Positions 1 to 5,321 of a stretch of 11,849 bases of DNA are shown here, one piece after another (position 1 is the first letter of the stretch; every line of letters starts with the position of its first letter). A program made the position numbers and the translations under genes. Origin of the DNA: an uncultured Lachnospiraceae bacterium. Lineage in GTDB: Bacteria > Bacillota > Clostridia > Lachnospirales > Lachnospiraceae. The stretch covers positions 1 to 11,849 of the forward strand of contig CAKRNX010000061.1 of NCBI GenBank assembly GCA_934371475.1, in the 5' to 3' direction. The notes beneath the pieces are model-generated. The model was not told where the DNA came from and made no database searches. It saw only the letters and a program-made list of their open reading frames with translations.

Positions 1-64
1 GACAGAGGTGGAAGTGCCGTAAGGCATGGAGCTGACTGTTACTAATCGGTCGCAAGCTTATCCA
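1..64 (+). rRNA. 23S ribosomal RNA, 3' end (partial)
   Basis: The window opens inside the last helices of a large-subunit rRNA. The block around 31-50 (GAGCTGACTGTTACTAAT followed by CGGT) matches the conserved 3' end of bacterial 23S rRNA (E. coli GAGCTAACCGGTACTAAT). The closing segment AAGCTTATCC at about 54-63 sits where the 3' strand of the terminal 5'/3' pairing helix lies. The exact 3' end is estimated from the E. coli layout and may be off by a few bases. The rest of the gene lies left of the window. Confidence 0.9.
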
Positions 65-149
65 AAGGAAGGGTTAGAAACGGATGGAAGGATAGAGAGT
101 TTTGTATGCGGTTTTGAAGGTATGTAGAGATAGTAAGAGCAAATAGCAC

Positions 150-178
150 TTGACTTTTTTCTTACATCCTGATATTAT
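150..178 (+). promoter_or_regulatory. Promoter for tRNA-Leu
   Basis: A -35 box TTGACT (150-155) and a -10 box TATTAT (173-178) are separated by 17 bases, close to the sigma-A consensus. The predicted start at about 185 gives a leader of about 24 nt before the mature tRNA. The tRNA can therefore be transcribed independently of the rRNA operon upstream, although read-through is also possible because no terminator is visible between them. Confidence 0.7.
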
Positions 179-208
179 ATTTCTTGTGAGTCACAGTACT
201 TACAAAAT

Positions 209-293
209 GCGGAAGTGGCGGAATTGGCAGACGCGCAGGCTTCAGGTGCCTGTGGTCGTTAAGATCGTGTGGGTTCAAGTCCCATCTTCCGCA
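209..293 (+). tRNA. tRNA-Leu, anticodon CAG
   Basis: An 85-nt type II tRNA. The acceptor strands GCGGAAG (209-215) and CTTCCGC (286-292) pair fully, followed by discriminator A293. The D-arm region carries GGCGGAATTGGCAGACGC. The anticodon stem CAGGC (236-240) / GCCTG (248-252) encloses loop TTCAGGT with anticodon CAG at 243-245, reading CUG leucine codons. A long variable arm follows (about 253-273), as expected for tRNA-Leu, then the T-arm with loop TTCAAGT. The CCA end is not encoded; the gene continues with CT. Confidence 0.97.
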
Positions 294-296
294 CTC

Positions 297-327
297 AAAA
301 GGAAGTCCATTATGGATTTCCTTTTTT
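297..327 (+). terminator. Intrinsic terminator of tRNA-Leu
   Basis: Arms GGAAGTCC (301-308) and GGATTTCC (314-321) pair over 8 bp with one G-U, around the loop ATTAT, and are followed by a run of T (322-327). It begins a few bases after the tRNA, which fits a monocistronic tRNA transcript. Confidence 0.85.
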
Positions 328-356
328 ATTTCACAGGAAATTGTGTCCTGTGAAAT
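328..356. repeat. Perfect 11-bp inverted repeat (hairpin)
   Basis: ATTTCACAGGA (328-338) and TCCTGTGAAAT (346-356) are exact complements around a 7-base loop. No T-run follows on either strand, so it does not look like an intrinsic terminator. It sits directly after the tRNA terminator and before the tandem repeat. Its role is unknown. Confidence 0.7.
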
Positions 357-359
357 AAG

Positions 360-455
360 TACCCTCCGGGTATACCATGATGCTATGCAGCAAGACAGAG
401 GAAATACCCTCCGGGCATACCATGATGCTATGCAGCAAGACAGAGGAAATACCCT
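360..455. repeat. 45-bp tandem direct repeat, about 2.1 copies
   Basis: Unit 1 (360-404) and unit 2 (405-449) are identical except for T371 versus C416, and the first six bases (TACCCT) recur at 450-455. Each unit starts with a small palindrome (TACCC-TCC-GGGTA in unit 1) and contains ATGCAGCAAGA, which resembles the GCAGCAAGAA part of the dispersed modules near 3641 and 11017. The period is a multiple of three, so an incidental reverse-strand reading frame stays open across it; I see no ribosome binding site for that frame and do not call it a gene. Confidence 0.85.
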
Positions 456-515
456 TTTGATAGATCAGAGTGCCATGTGGCATATTGGAGGCTGTAAAAC
501 CGCATAATGATGGTT

Positions 516-680
516 TAGAGCGTGTTTGAAAAACCATTTCCGCGATCTGCGAGCCCCACTTTGCGGTATATTTTGCCCTTATTCGGTTGACGTAGCCCCG
601 CTACGCCGCCCTCATTCGGGCGAAATCTCCCACAAACTGGAATTCGCAGCTCACAAAAAGCCTTTTTCAAACACGCTCTA
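516..680. mobile_element. 165-bp MITE-like element with 18-bp terminal inverted repeats
   Basis: The ends TAGAGCGTGTTTGAAAAA (516-533) and TTTTTCAAACACGCTCTA (663-680) are perfect inverted repeats. The outermost TA at each end could be a TA target duplication, as in IS630/Tc1-mariner elements and their non-autonomous derivatives; because TA is itself palindromic this cannot be separated from the repeat. Inside, the arms continue as an imperfect inverted repeat (about 26 of 35 positions between the segment starting near 549 and the complement of the right side), closing on CGTAGC-CCC-GCTACG near 590-605. The whole element can fold into one long hairpin. No transposase is present, so it would need one in trans. 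The family was not identified. Confidence 0.7.
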
Positions 681-707
681 GAGACATGATTTAGAAACAG
701 GGAAAGG

Positions 708-735
708 TTTACAATATAAAATATTCTGTTATAAT
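708..735 (+). promoter_or_regulatory. Promoter for the TSCPD gene
   Basis: A -35 box TTTACA (708-713), 16-base spacer and perfect -10 box TATAAT (730-735), preceded by TG at 727-728 (extended -10). The predicted start near 742 leaves a leader of about 185 nt before the ATG at 927. It lies just outside the right end of the MITE-like element. Confidence 0.7.
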
Positions 736-765
736 GAAGAGACAGTATCGTGACCATAATGACAT

Positions 766-871
766 ATCTTGCTGCGAGGTGGGAGTCATCTCACATCTGA
801 TATAAAATATTGGTCTCCGATAAGATAATGCAGCAAAATGATCTCAGAAAACAGAAAAGGAAAACTTCTGA
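766..871 (+). repeat. Leader region with dispersed hairpin module
   Basis: The segment 778-805 matches, in reverse complement, the segment 8461-8488 upstream of cobO at 25 of 28 positions, and ends in the shared CATCTGATATA (794-804). Within it GTGGGA (779-784) and TCTCAC (789-794) can pair with one G-U. Directly before it, CTTGCTGCGAGGTG (769-782) is the reverse complement of CACCTCGCAGCAAG found at 11009-11022. A separate hairpin CTCAGAA (843-849) / TTCTGAG (865-871) follows. All of this lies in the predicted 5' leader of the TSCPD gene. Function unknown. Confidence 0.6.
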
Positions 872-926
872 GAAGCATCTGTCACGGCAGAGGATAGGAT
901 TAGGATGAAAAAAGAAAGGAGTTTTT

Positions 927-1175
927 ATGGTTTATAAGACACATGGCGTCTGTGCCCGTGCGATTGAGTTCGAACTGGACGGAGATAAAGTAAAAAATGT
1001 AAATTTTGTAGGTGGATGTGACGGTAATACGAAGGGGGTTGCTGCTCTGGTAGATGGAATGAAAGCGGAAGATGCGATCGCCAAACTGGAAGGTATCCAG
1101 TGCGGATTCAAGGGAACTTCATGTCCTGATCAGCTGGCAAAAGCACTGAAGGAAGCACTGAAGGAGGCAAAATAA
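927..1175 (+). CDS. Short TSCPD-domain protein (TIGR03905-like)
   Basis: An 82-residue protein whose C-terminal half contains the motif TSCPD (residues 64-68), the signature that names this domain. In other proteins the TSCPD domain occurs at the C-terminus of adenosylcobalamin-dependent ribonucleotide reductases; short stand-alone versions such as this one have no assigned function. Visible features are four cysteines (C9, C31, C59, C66), a glycine-rich turn GGCDGN (29-34), and a lysine/glutamate-rich C-terminal helix. The paired cysteines suggest metal binding, but that is inference. The start is set by AAAGGAG (915-921) five bases before ATG. It has its own promoter at 708-735 and a terminator-like hairpin at 1355-1400, so it appears to be monocistronic. 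Confidence 0.88.
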   Translation: MVYKTHGVCARAIEFELDGDKVKNVNFVGGCDGNTKGVAALVDGMKAEDAIAKLEGIQCGFKGTSCPDQLAKALKEALKEAK

Positions 1176-1195
1176 AGGCTTTTTCAAGATCAGGA

Positions 1196-1245
1196 ATACC
1201 GGATATTCTCCCGGCAAGATGCGCGTCATGCATCTGATGCGGTCT
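1196..1245 (-). repeat. Reverse-oriented copy of the GATGCATGAC module
   Basis: GCGCGTCATGCATC (1221-1234) is the exact reverse complement of GATGCATGACGCGC at 10997-11010. The flanks TCCCGGCAAGA (1209-1219) and CATCTGATGC (1231-1240) also resemble the reverse complement of the modules found before pgi and ppaC. It lies downstream of the TSCPD gene, in the opposite orientation to those two copies. Confidence 0.5.
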
Positions 1246-1354
1246 GATCGTGTGCAGAAGTCTTGACTTTGCAGGTTGAATGCAGAATAGGCAAGTAGCA
1301 AAAGCGGATTGCGAATGTCCGTTTTACATATCAGACGAGAGTTTTGAAGCTTAG

Positions 1355-1400
1355 AGCTCCTGTTTGTCGCTTCATTTGCGGCATGCAGGGGCTTTTTATT
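1355..1400 (+). terminator. Intrinsic terminator, probably of the TSCPD transcript
   Basis: AGCTCCTG (1355-1362) pairs with CAGGGGCT (1386-1393, one G-U), and inner bases TGTCGC and GCGGCA extend the stem. TTTTTATTTT follows from 1393. It lies about 180 bases after the TSCPD stop codon with no other gene between, so it most likely ends that transcript. The intervening stretch (1176-1354) holds only the reverse-oriented repeat; I saw no riboswitch consensus in it. Confidence 0.7.
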
Positions 1401-1421
1401 TTCCGGAAAATATGGTAGTAT
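1393..1421 (+). promoter_or_regulatory. Possible promoter for mtnN (weak)
   Basis: A -10 box TAGTAT (1416-1421) is preceded by TG at 1413-1414 (extended -10). The best -35 at 17-base spacing is TTTTTA (1393-1398), a poor match that overlaps the upstream terminator's T-run. This is the only plausible promoter I found in the gap before mtnN and would give a leader of about 200 nt. Confidence 0.35.
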
Positions 1422-1443
1422 CATTCACGGATTAAGAATGTCA

Positions 1444-1490
1444 GCTGTGAGATGACGCACATCTCACAGCGAGAATGCCAGGGCATTCCA
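1444..1490 (+). repeat. Two hairpins in the mtnN leader
   Basis: GCTGTGAGATG (1444-1454) and CATCTCACAGC (1460-1470) form a perfect 11-bp stem around the loop ACGCA. Immediately after it, GAATGCC (1473-1479) and GGCATTC (from 1482) form a short palindrome of the kind also seen near 3644, 8491 and 8310. The rest of the gap to the mtnN start is purine-rich; a similar GATGCCGGAGCATT lies near 1592. No gene is supported in this stretch. Confidence 0.65.
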
Positions 1491-1633
1491 GAACTCTTTT
1501 ATACAAATGGGACAATAAAACGAGGCAGAAGCAGGACAGAAGATAACAAAACAGCAGTGGCAGAGCAAAACCGCAGAGAAAGCGGACGACAAGGATGCCG
1601 GAGCATTTCTGAACAGGAAAAGGAGGAGATAAG

Positions 1634-2332
1634 ATGAATAAAATTGGCATTATCGGAGCCATGGAAGTAGAAGTAGAAAAACTGAAACAGGATATGAAAG
1701 TGGAGAAAACGTTTCACAAGGCCGGGATGGAATTCTGCGAAGGCGAGCTGAAGGGCAAACAGGTTGTTGTAGTGCGCAGCGGTATCGGCAAGGTGAATGC
1801 AGCGGTGTGTACACAGATCCTTGTAGATCTTTTCCGGGTAGAAGCAGTGATTAATACAGGAATTGCCGGTTCTCTGAATGCGGAAATTAATATTGGCGAT
1901 GTGGTGATCTCCACAGATGTGCTGCATCATGATATGGATGCAGTGAACTTTGGCTATCCGCTGGGGCAGATCCCGCAGATGGATGTATTTTCTTTTGCGG
2001 CAGATGAAAAACTGGCGGCTGCAGCTGAGAAGGTTTGTCATCAGGTAAATCCGGAGATCCAGGTATTCCACGGAAGAATTGTGAGTGGAGATCAGTTTAT
2101 TGCTGATAAGGAGACGAAGGAGCGCATCGCCGAGAATTTCCATGGATACTGCACAGAGATGGAAGGGGCTGCTATTGCGCAGGCTTCTTATCTAAATGGA
2201 GTGCCGTTTGTGATTGTGCGGGCAATCTCCGACAAGGCGGATGACAGTGCTACCATGGACTATCCGACATTTGAGAAAAAGGCGGTAGAGCACAGTGTGC
2301 GCCTGATCGAAGGCCTGATGGAAGAGATCTGA
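1634..2332 (+). CDS. mtnN: 5'-methylthioadenosine / S-adenosylhomocysteine nucleosidase
   Basis: A cytoplasmic hydrolase that removes adenine from methylthioadenosine, S-adenosylhomocysteine and often 5'-deoxyadenosine, feeding methionine salvage and the activated methyl cycle. The 232-residue length is normal for the family. The N-terminus KIGIIGAMEVEVE aligns with E. coli KIGIIGAMEEEV, placing E13 at the E. coli E12 position. NTGIAGS (74-80), SGDQFI (151-156), EMEGAAIA (175-182, catalytic-pocket Glu177) and RAISDKAD (196-203, Asp200, the general acid) are all intact. AAAGGAGGAG ends about five bases before the ATG, giving a very strong start. It appears to be a single-gene unit behind a leader with hairpins. 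No S-box riboswitch consensus was seen upstream. Confidence 0.97.
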   Translation: MNKIGIIGAMEVEVEKLKQDMKVEKTFHKAGMEFCEGELKGKQVVVVRSGIGKVNAAVCTQILVDLFRVEAVINTGIAGSLNAEINIGDVVISTDVLHHDMDAVNFGYPLGQIPQMDVFSFAADEKLAAAAEKVCHQVNPEIQVFHGRIVSGDQFIADKETKERIAENFHGYCTEMEGAAIAQASYLNGVPFVIVRAISDKADDSATMDYPTFEKKAVEHSVRLIEGLMEEI

Positions 2333-2515
2333 CCGGGCAGGGTTTTGCTTCCGGAGCAGTTTCTGAAGGATTTGAGAACAGAAAAGTGCCTGTTTGCTTA
2401 AGAGAAAATATGAGTATAAACAGGAGACGCAGAAAGAGAGTAAATCTGACCTGATAATGATTTTCAGGGAACTTTCTGATGGGAAATACCGGCAGAATTT
2501 GTCGAACGATTTCGC

Positions 2516-2544
2516 TTTGCAAATAAAAAAAGCAGGGCTATAAT
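2516..2544 (+). promoter_or_regulatory. Promoter for the 274-residue membrane protein gene
   Basis: A perfect -10 box TATAAT (2539-2544) with TTTGCA (2516-2521) 17 bases upstream as a moderate -35. The predicted leader of about 77 nt contains a hairpin CGGCAG (2566-2571) / CTGCCG (2585-2590), whose loop includes GATGCAT, also found in the dispersed modules. The remainder of the gap after mtnN (2333-2515) shows no clear terminator or gene. Confidence 0.6.
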
Positions 2545-2627
2545 GGCGGTACGACTCAGAAAGGACGGCAGATGCATCAGCAGGCTGCCGCCGAAGAGCC
2601 AATTATTTTTCAAAAGGGGGATTCTCT

Positions 2628-3452
2628 ATGCTGCAATTCATTATGGATCAAAATCTGTTGCTTTACCTTTGCGGAGCGGCCTGCATCTGGGGGGTGGTCA
2701 GCCAGTTTGTGCTGAGACGTCTGTATGAAGGCCTGATCCGTGAGACACAGGGCGCTGCGGAAACGCAGGGGAAATTTTTGAGACAGCTTCGGCAGAGGTT
2801 TCAGAATTGTATACACCTGAATGAAAAAGTAAATGATATCTCATCTTTTACAGACCGGAATATGATGGATTATCAGTTTTTGCGGATGAACCTACATCAA
2901 TGGGAACGCCTGGGAAGGGAGGCACTGACGATCTGCCTGCTGTGCTGCGGGGCCGGATTGTGGCTTCTCTATCGAAGCGGGGCGGCGATCTCGCTGGAAA
3001 CGGGATACAGCCGGGCGGCGATTTTTTCAACACTTCTGATTGGGCTGGCCTATGGACTGACAGATAACCGTTATCGACACCAGTCGCTGAAGGTAAGGCT
3101 GATGGATTATCTGGAAAATTCAGGAGAGATTAAGGAATATCCGGAGATTCATTTCTCTGATGAAGAGTACCGAAAAGAGGGTGATGCGGAAGCTGCCGCG
3201 GCGGACACAGAAGCTGAGATGATCAGTTTTGAAAGAAAACGCAAAACTGCAAGTTCGGAGGAGAGCAGGGCGCAGCGCGATAAGAGAGACCTGAAGGCGG
3301 CGGTACGAGCGAAAGACGGAGCTGCGGAGACTGCTGCGGCCCGGGACGAGAAGGCAGCCGAGCAGGATAAGAGAAAGAGCATTTTGCAGCAGATGGATCC
3401 CAAAGAAAAAGAACAGATCCTCAGAGAGGTTCTGCTGGAATTTTTGACTTGA
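2628..3452 (+). CDS. Unrecognised membrane protein with charged cytoplasmic-type tail
   Basis: I do not recognise this 274-residue protein. Three hydrophobic helices are visible: residues 9-29, 98-116 and 129-144. Between the first two is a soluble, helical stretch (30-96) rich in Arg, Gln and Glu. After the third helix comes a long, low-complexity charged and alanine-rich region (about 178-252), and then a compact ending MDPKEKEQILREVLLEFL (256-273), which looks like a conserved amphipathic helix. The start is supported by AAAGGGGG seven bases before ATG; an in-frame ATG at residue 6 is less well placed. It has its own promoter, and the pgi promoter overlaps its stop codon. Reading-frame integrity, the ribosome binding site and membrane topology argue for a real gene; function is unknown. 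Confidence 0.8.
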   Translation: MLQFIMDQNLLLYLCGAACIWGVVSQFVLRRLYEGLIRETQGAAETQGKFLRQLRQRFQNCIHLNEKVNDISSFTDRNMMDYQFLRMNLHQWERLGREALTICLLCCGAGLWLLYRSGAAISLETGYSRAAIFSTLLIGLAYGLTDNRYRHQSLKVRLMDYLENSGEIKEYPEIHFSDEEYRKEGDAEAAAADTEAEMISFERKRKTASSEESRAQRDKRDLKAAVRAKDGAAETAAARDEKAAEQDKRKSILQQMDPKEKEQILREVLLEFLT

Positions 3453-3477
3453 TAATCAAAGTCGCTGATGGTAGAAT
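3449..3477 (+). promoter_or_regulatory. Promoter for pgi
   Basis: A -35 box TTGATA (3449-3454), a 17-base spacer and a -10 box TAGAAT (3472-3477), preceded by TG at 3469-3470 (extended -10). The -35 overlaps the stop codon of the upstream gene. The predicted start near 3484 is a few bases before the repeat module at 3490-3665, so that module would form the pgi leader RNA. Confidence 0.65.
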
Positions 3478-3489
3478 TTAGAAGGAAAA

Positions 3490-3665
3490 CATCAGATATG
3501 GAATGACTCCCGTCTTTGCAGGTGGCGAGAAACAAATCAGTATTAGTGGTGGGAGCTAATTCCCCATCTGATATAACCTCCGACAAGATTGCCGGGGTGT
3601 GCAGAAGAATATGTCATGCAGATGCATGACGGGCACCTTGCAGCAAGAATGCCGGGGCATCCTTG
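3490..3665 (+). repeat. Composite hairpin-module element in the pgi leader
   Basis: Three parts, each with a relative in the element before ppaC. First, ATCAGAT (3491-3497) pairs at a distance with ATCTGAT (3566-3572); the closing side GGTGGG (about 3548-3553) can alternatively pair locally with CCCATC (3563-3568). Second, GTCATGCAGATGCATGACG (3613-3631) is identical over 19 nt to 10989-11007 and forms a 7-bp stem with loop AGAT. Third, CAAGAATGCC (3644-3653) pairs with GGCATCCTTG (3656-3665) at 9 of 10 positions. The element ends about 20 bases before the pgi ribosome binding site. No T-run follows the last hairpin. It matches no riboswitch family I can name. Confidence 0.65.
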
Positions 3666-3699
3666 AATATGATAAACAACAGATAAGGAGAGGTGTAAA

Positions 3700-5046
3700 A
3701 TGTCAAAAGTTACATTTGATTATTCCAGAACTGCCGGTGTGGTTCGTGAAAATGAAATGGAATCAATGAAGGCAATCGCAGAGAGTGCAAAAGAGCTGCT
3801 GCTGTCCAGAAAAGGTGCCGGAAATGATTTCCTGGGATGGATCGATCTTCCCGTAGATTATGATAAAGAGGAGTTTGCACGTATTTTAAAAGCTGCAGAG
3901 AAGATTAAGAGTGACAGCGAGGTACTGCTGGTAATCGGTATCGGCGGTTCCTATCTGGGAGCAAGAGCAGCCATCGAATTCCTGCGTCATAATTTCTATA
4001 ACTGTGTATCCAAAGAGATCCGCAAGACTCCGGAGATTTATTTCGTTGGAAACAGCATCAGCAGCACATATATGAAACATCTGATGGATGTAATCGGAGA
4101 CAGAGATTTCTCTGTAAATGTAATTTCCAAGTCCGGTACTACCACTGAGCCGGCTATCGCATTCCGTATCTTCAAAGAGATGCTGGAGAACAAATATGGA
4201 AAAGCTGAAGCCGCAAAACGTATTTATGCTACCACAGACAAACAGAAGGGTGCGCTGAAGACTCTGGCTACAGAGGAAGGCTACGAGACTTTTGTAGTGC
4301 CGGATGATATCGGAGGACGTTTCTCTGTTCTGACTGCTGTAGGTCTTCTGCCGATCGCTGTCAGCGGCGCGGACATCACCAAACTGATGGAAGGTGCTGC
4401 AGACGGAAGAAAGCATGCGCTGGAGAGCCCGTTCGAAGAGAACGATTCCATGCAGTATGCAGCGATCCGCAATATCCTGCACAGAAAAGGAAAGGCGATT
4501 GAGATCCTGGCAAACTACGAGCCGAGCCTGCACTACGTATCTGAGTGGTGGAAACAGCTCTACGGCGAGAGCGAGGGTAAGGATCAGAAGGGTATTTACC
4601 CGGCATCTGTAGATCTGACCACAGATCTGCATTCCATGGGGCAGTTCATCCAGGACGGCAGCCGTGTGATGTTTGAGACTGTGATGAATGTAGAAGAGCC
4701 GCAGTGTGAGCTGACCATCAAGGAGGAAGCAGCAGATCTGGACGGTTTGAACTATCTGGCCGGAAAGACGGTAGACTTCGTAAATAAGAGCGCTATGAAC
4801 GGAACGGTTCTGGCTCATACCGATGGCAATGTGCCGAACCTGATGGTAACCATCCCGAAACAGGATGAGTTCAGCCTGGGTCAGCTGTTCTACTTCTTCG
4901 AGTTTGCGTGCGGTATCAGCGGATATATTCTTGGTGTAAATCCGTTCAACCAGCCTGGCGTAGAGAGCTACAAGAAGAACATGTTTGCACTTCTTGGAAA
5001 GCCCGGATATGAGAAAGAAAGAGAAGAGCTGCTGAAGAGACTGTAA
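3700..5046 (+). CDS. pgi: Glucose-6-phosphate isomerase
   Basis: Cytoplasmic enzyme interconverting glucose-6-phosphate and fructose-6-phosphate in glycolysis and gluconeogenesis. The 448-residue length is typical of the short Firmicutes form. Visible motifs: the N-terminal SIS-domain loop VIGIGGSYLGARA (78-90), phosphate-binding ISKSGTTTEP (142-151), family signature 1 DIGGRFSVLTAVG (203-215) and signature 2 GYILGVNPFNQPGVESYKK (408-426). The catalytic residues E290 (YGESEG), H311 (DLHSMG) and K425 are all present at the numbering known for the Geobacillus stearothermophilus enzyme. AAGGAG at 3685-3690 lies nine bases before ATG. It is transcribed alone, from the promoter at 3449-3477 to the terminator at 5120-5165, with a leader of about 216 nt made of repeat modules. 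Confidence 0.98.
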   Translation: MSKVTFDYSRTAGVVRENEMESMKAIAESAKELLLSRKGAGNDFLGWIDLPVDYDKEEFARILKAAEKIKSDSEVLLVIGIGGSYLGARAAIEFLRHNFYNCVSKEIRKTPEIYFVGNSISSTYMKHLMDVIGDRDFSVNVISKSGTTTEPAIAFRIFKEMLENKYGKAEAAKRIYATTDKQKGALKTLATEEGYETFVVPDDIGGRFSVLTAVGLLPIAVSGADITKLMEGAADGRKHALESPFEENDSMQYAAIRNILHRKGKAIEILANYEPSLHYVSEWWKQLYGESEGKDQKGIYPASVDLTTDLHSMGQFIQDGSRVMFETVMNVEEPQCELTIKEEAADLDGLNYLAGKTVDFVNKSAMNGTVLAHTDGNVPNLMVTIPKQDEFSLGQLFYFFEFACGISGYILGVNPFNQPGVESYKKNMFALLGKPGYEKEREELLKRL

Positions 5047-5119
5047 TTGTCAGAACAGCAGAGAAAAATAAAAGCGAAATGCTGTGGTTTGCGGGGCACT
5101 GTGAACCGCAGCGAACGGG

Positions 5120-5166
5120 GCGGGCTGTGCAGAGATTCTAGATATTCTGTACGGTCCGCTTTTTTC
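5120..5166 (+). terminator. Strong intrinsic terminator of pgi
   Basis: GCGGGCTGTGCAGA (5120-5133) pairs along its whole length with TCTGTACGGTCCGC (5146-5159), 14 bp including three G-U pairs, around a 12-base loop. A T-run follows at 5160-5165. It starts about 74 bases after the pgi stop codon. Confidence 0.9.
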
Positions 5167-5185
5167 TGTTATGCACTCCCATAAT

Positions 5186-5251
5186 CCTCCGGCGGGGTGC
5201 ATATTGTCCGGGGGATCATGGTTCTGCGCCGATCGAAACGGAGTGCAGACT
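5186..5251 (+). repeat. Dispersed hairpin module, copy before the dehydrogenase gene
   Basis: This aligns without gaps to 10901-10966 upstream of ppaC, at about 85 % identity. It folds as GGTGCA (5196-5201) and TATTGTCC (5202-5209) against GGATCATG (5213-5220) and TGCGCC (5225-5230), with a 4-base bulge GTTC before the last arm. One position is mismatched. Relative to the other copy, changes C to T in the left arms and C to T in the right arm keep G-U pairing. It lies between the pgi terminator and the next gene. Confidence 0.65.
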
Positions 5252-5321
5252 GCGCAGCTCGCAGAGTGGAATAAAAGTGAAGAAGTTGGCTGTAAAAATA
5301 GGGTAGAAAGAAGGGGAAGGA

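Noticed and set aside
360..455. CRISPR array
   Set aside because: The units abut directly with no unique spacers, and there are only about two copies.
331..537. Reverse-strand 68-codon reading frame containing a 15-residue tandem repeat
   Set aside because: It is open only because the 45-bp DNA repeat is a multiple of three. It starts inside the MITE-like element, has no ribosome binding site and resembles no protein.
515..757. Reverse-strand 80-codon frame across the MITE-like element
   Set aside because: It simply translates the palindromic element; no ribosome binding site or independent coding evidence.
1176..1354. Possible riboswitch or small RNA between the TSCPD gene and its terminator
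   Set aside because: No S-box, T-box, purine, cobalamin or preQ1 consensus was found; only a reverse repeat and a weak TTGACT without a matching -10.
1452..1637. Forward 61-codon frame ending in an ATGA overlap with the mtnN start, resembling a coupled leader peptide
   Set aside because: Its start lies inside the 11-bp hairpin without a ribosome binding site, and the composition is not protein-like. The overlap is most likely chance.
3886..4818. Long reverse-strand open frame opposite pgi (310 codons), and a similar one opposite ppaC (10799-11836)
   Set aside because: Both are antisense shadows of clearly identified forward genes.
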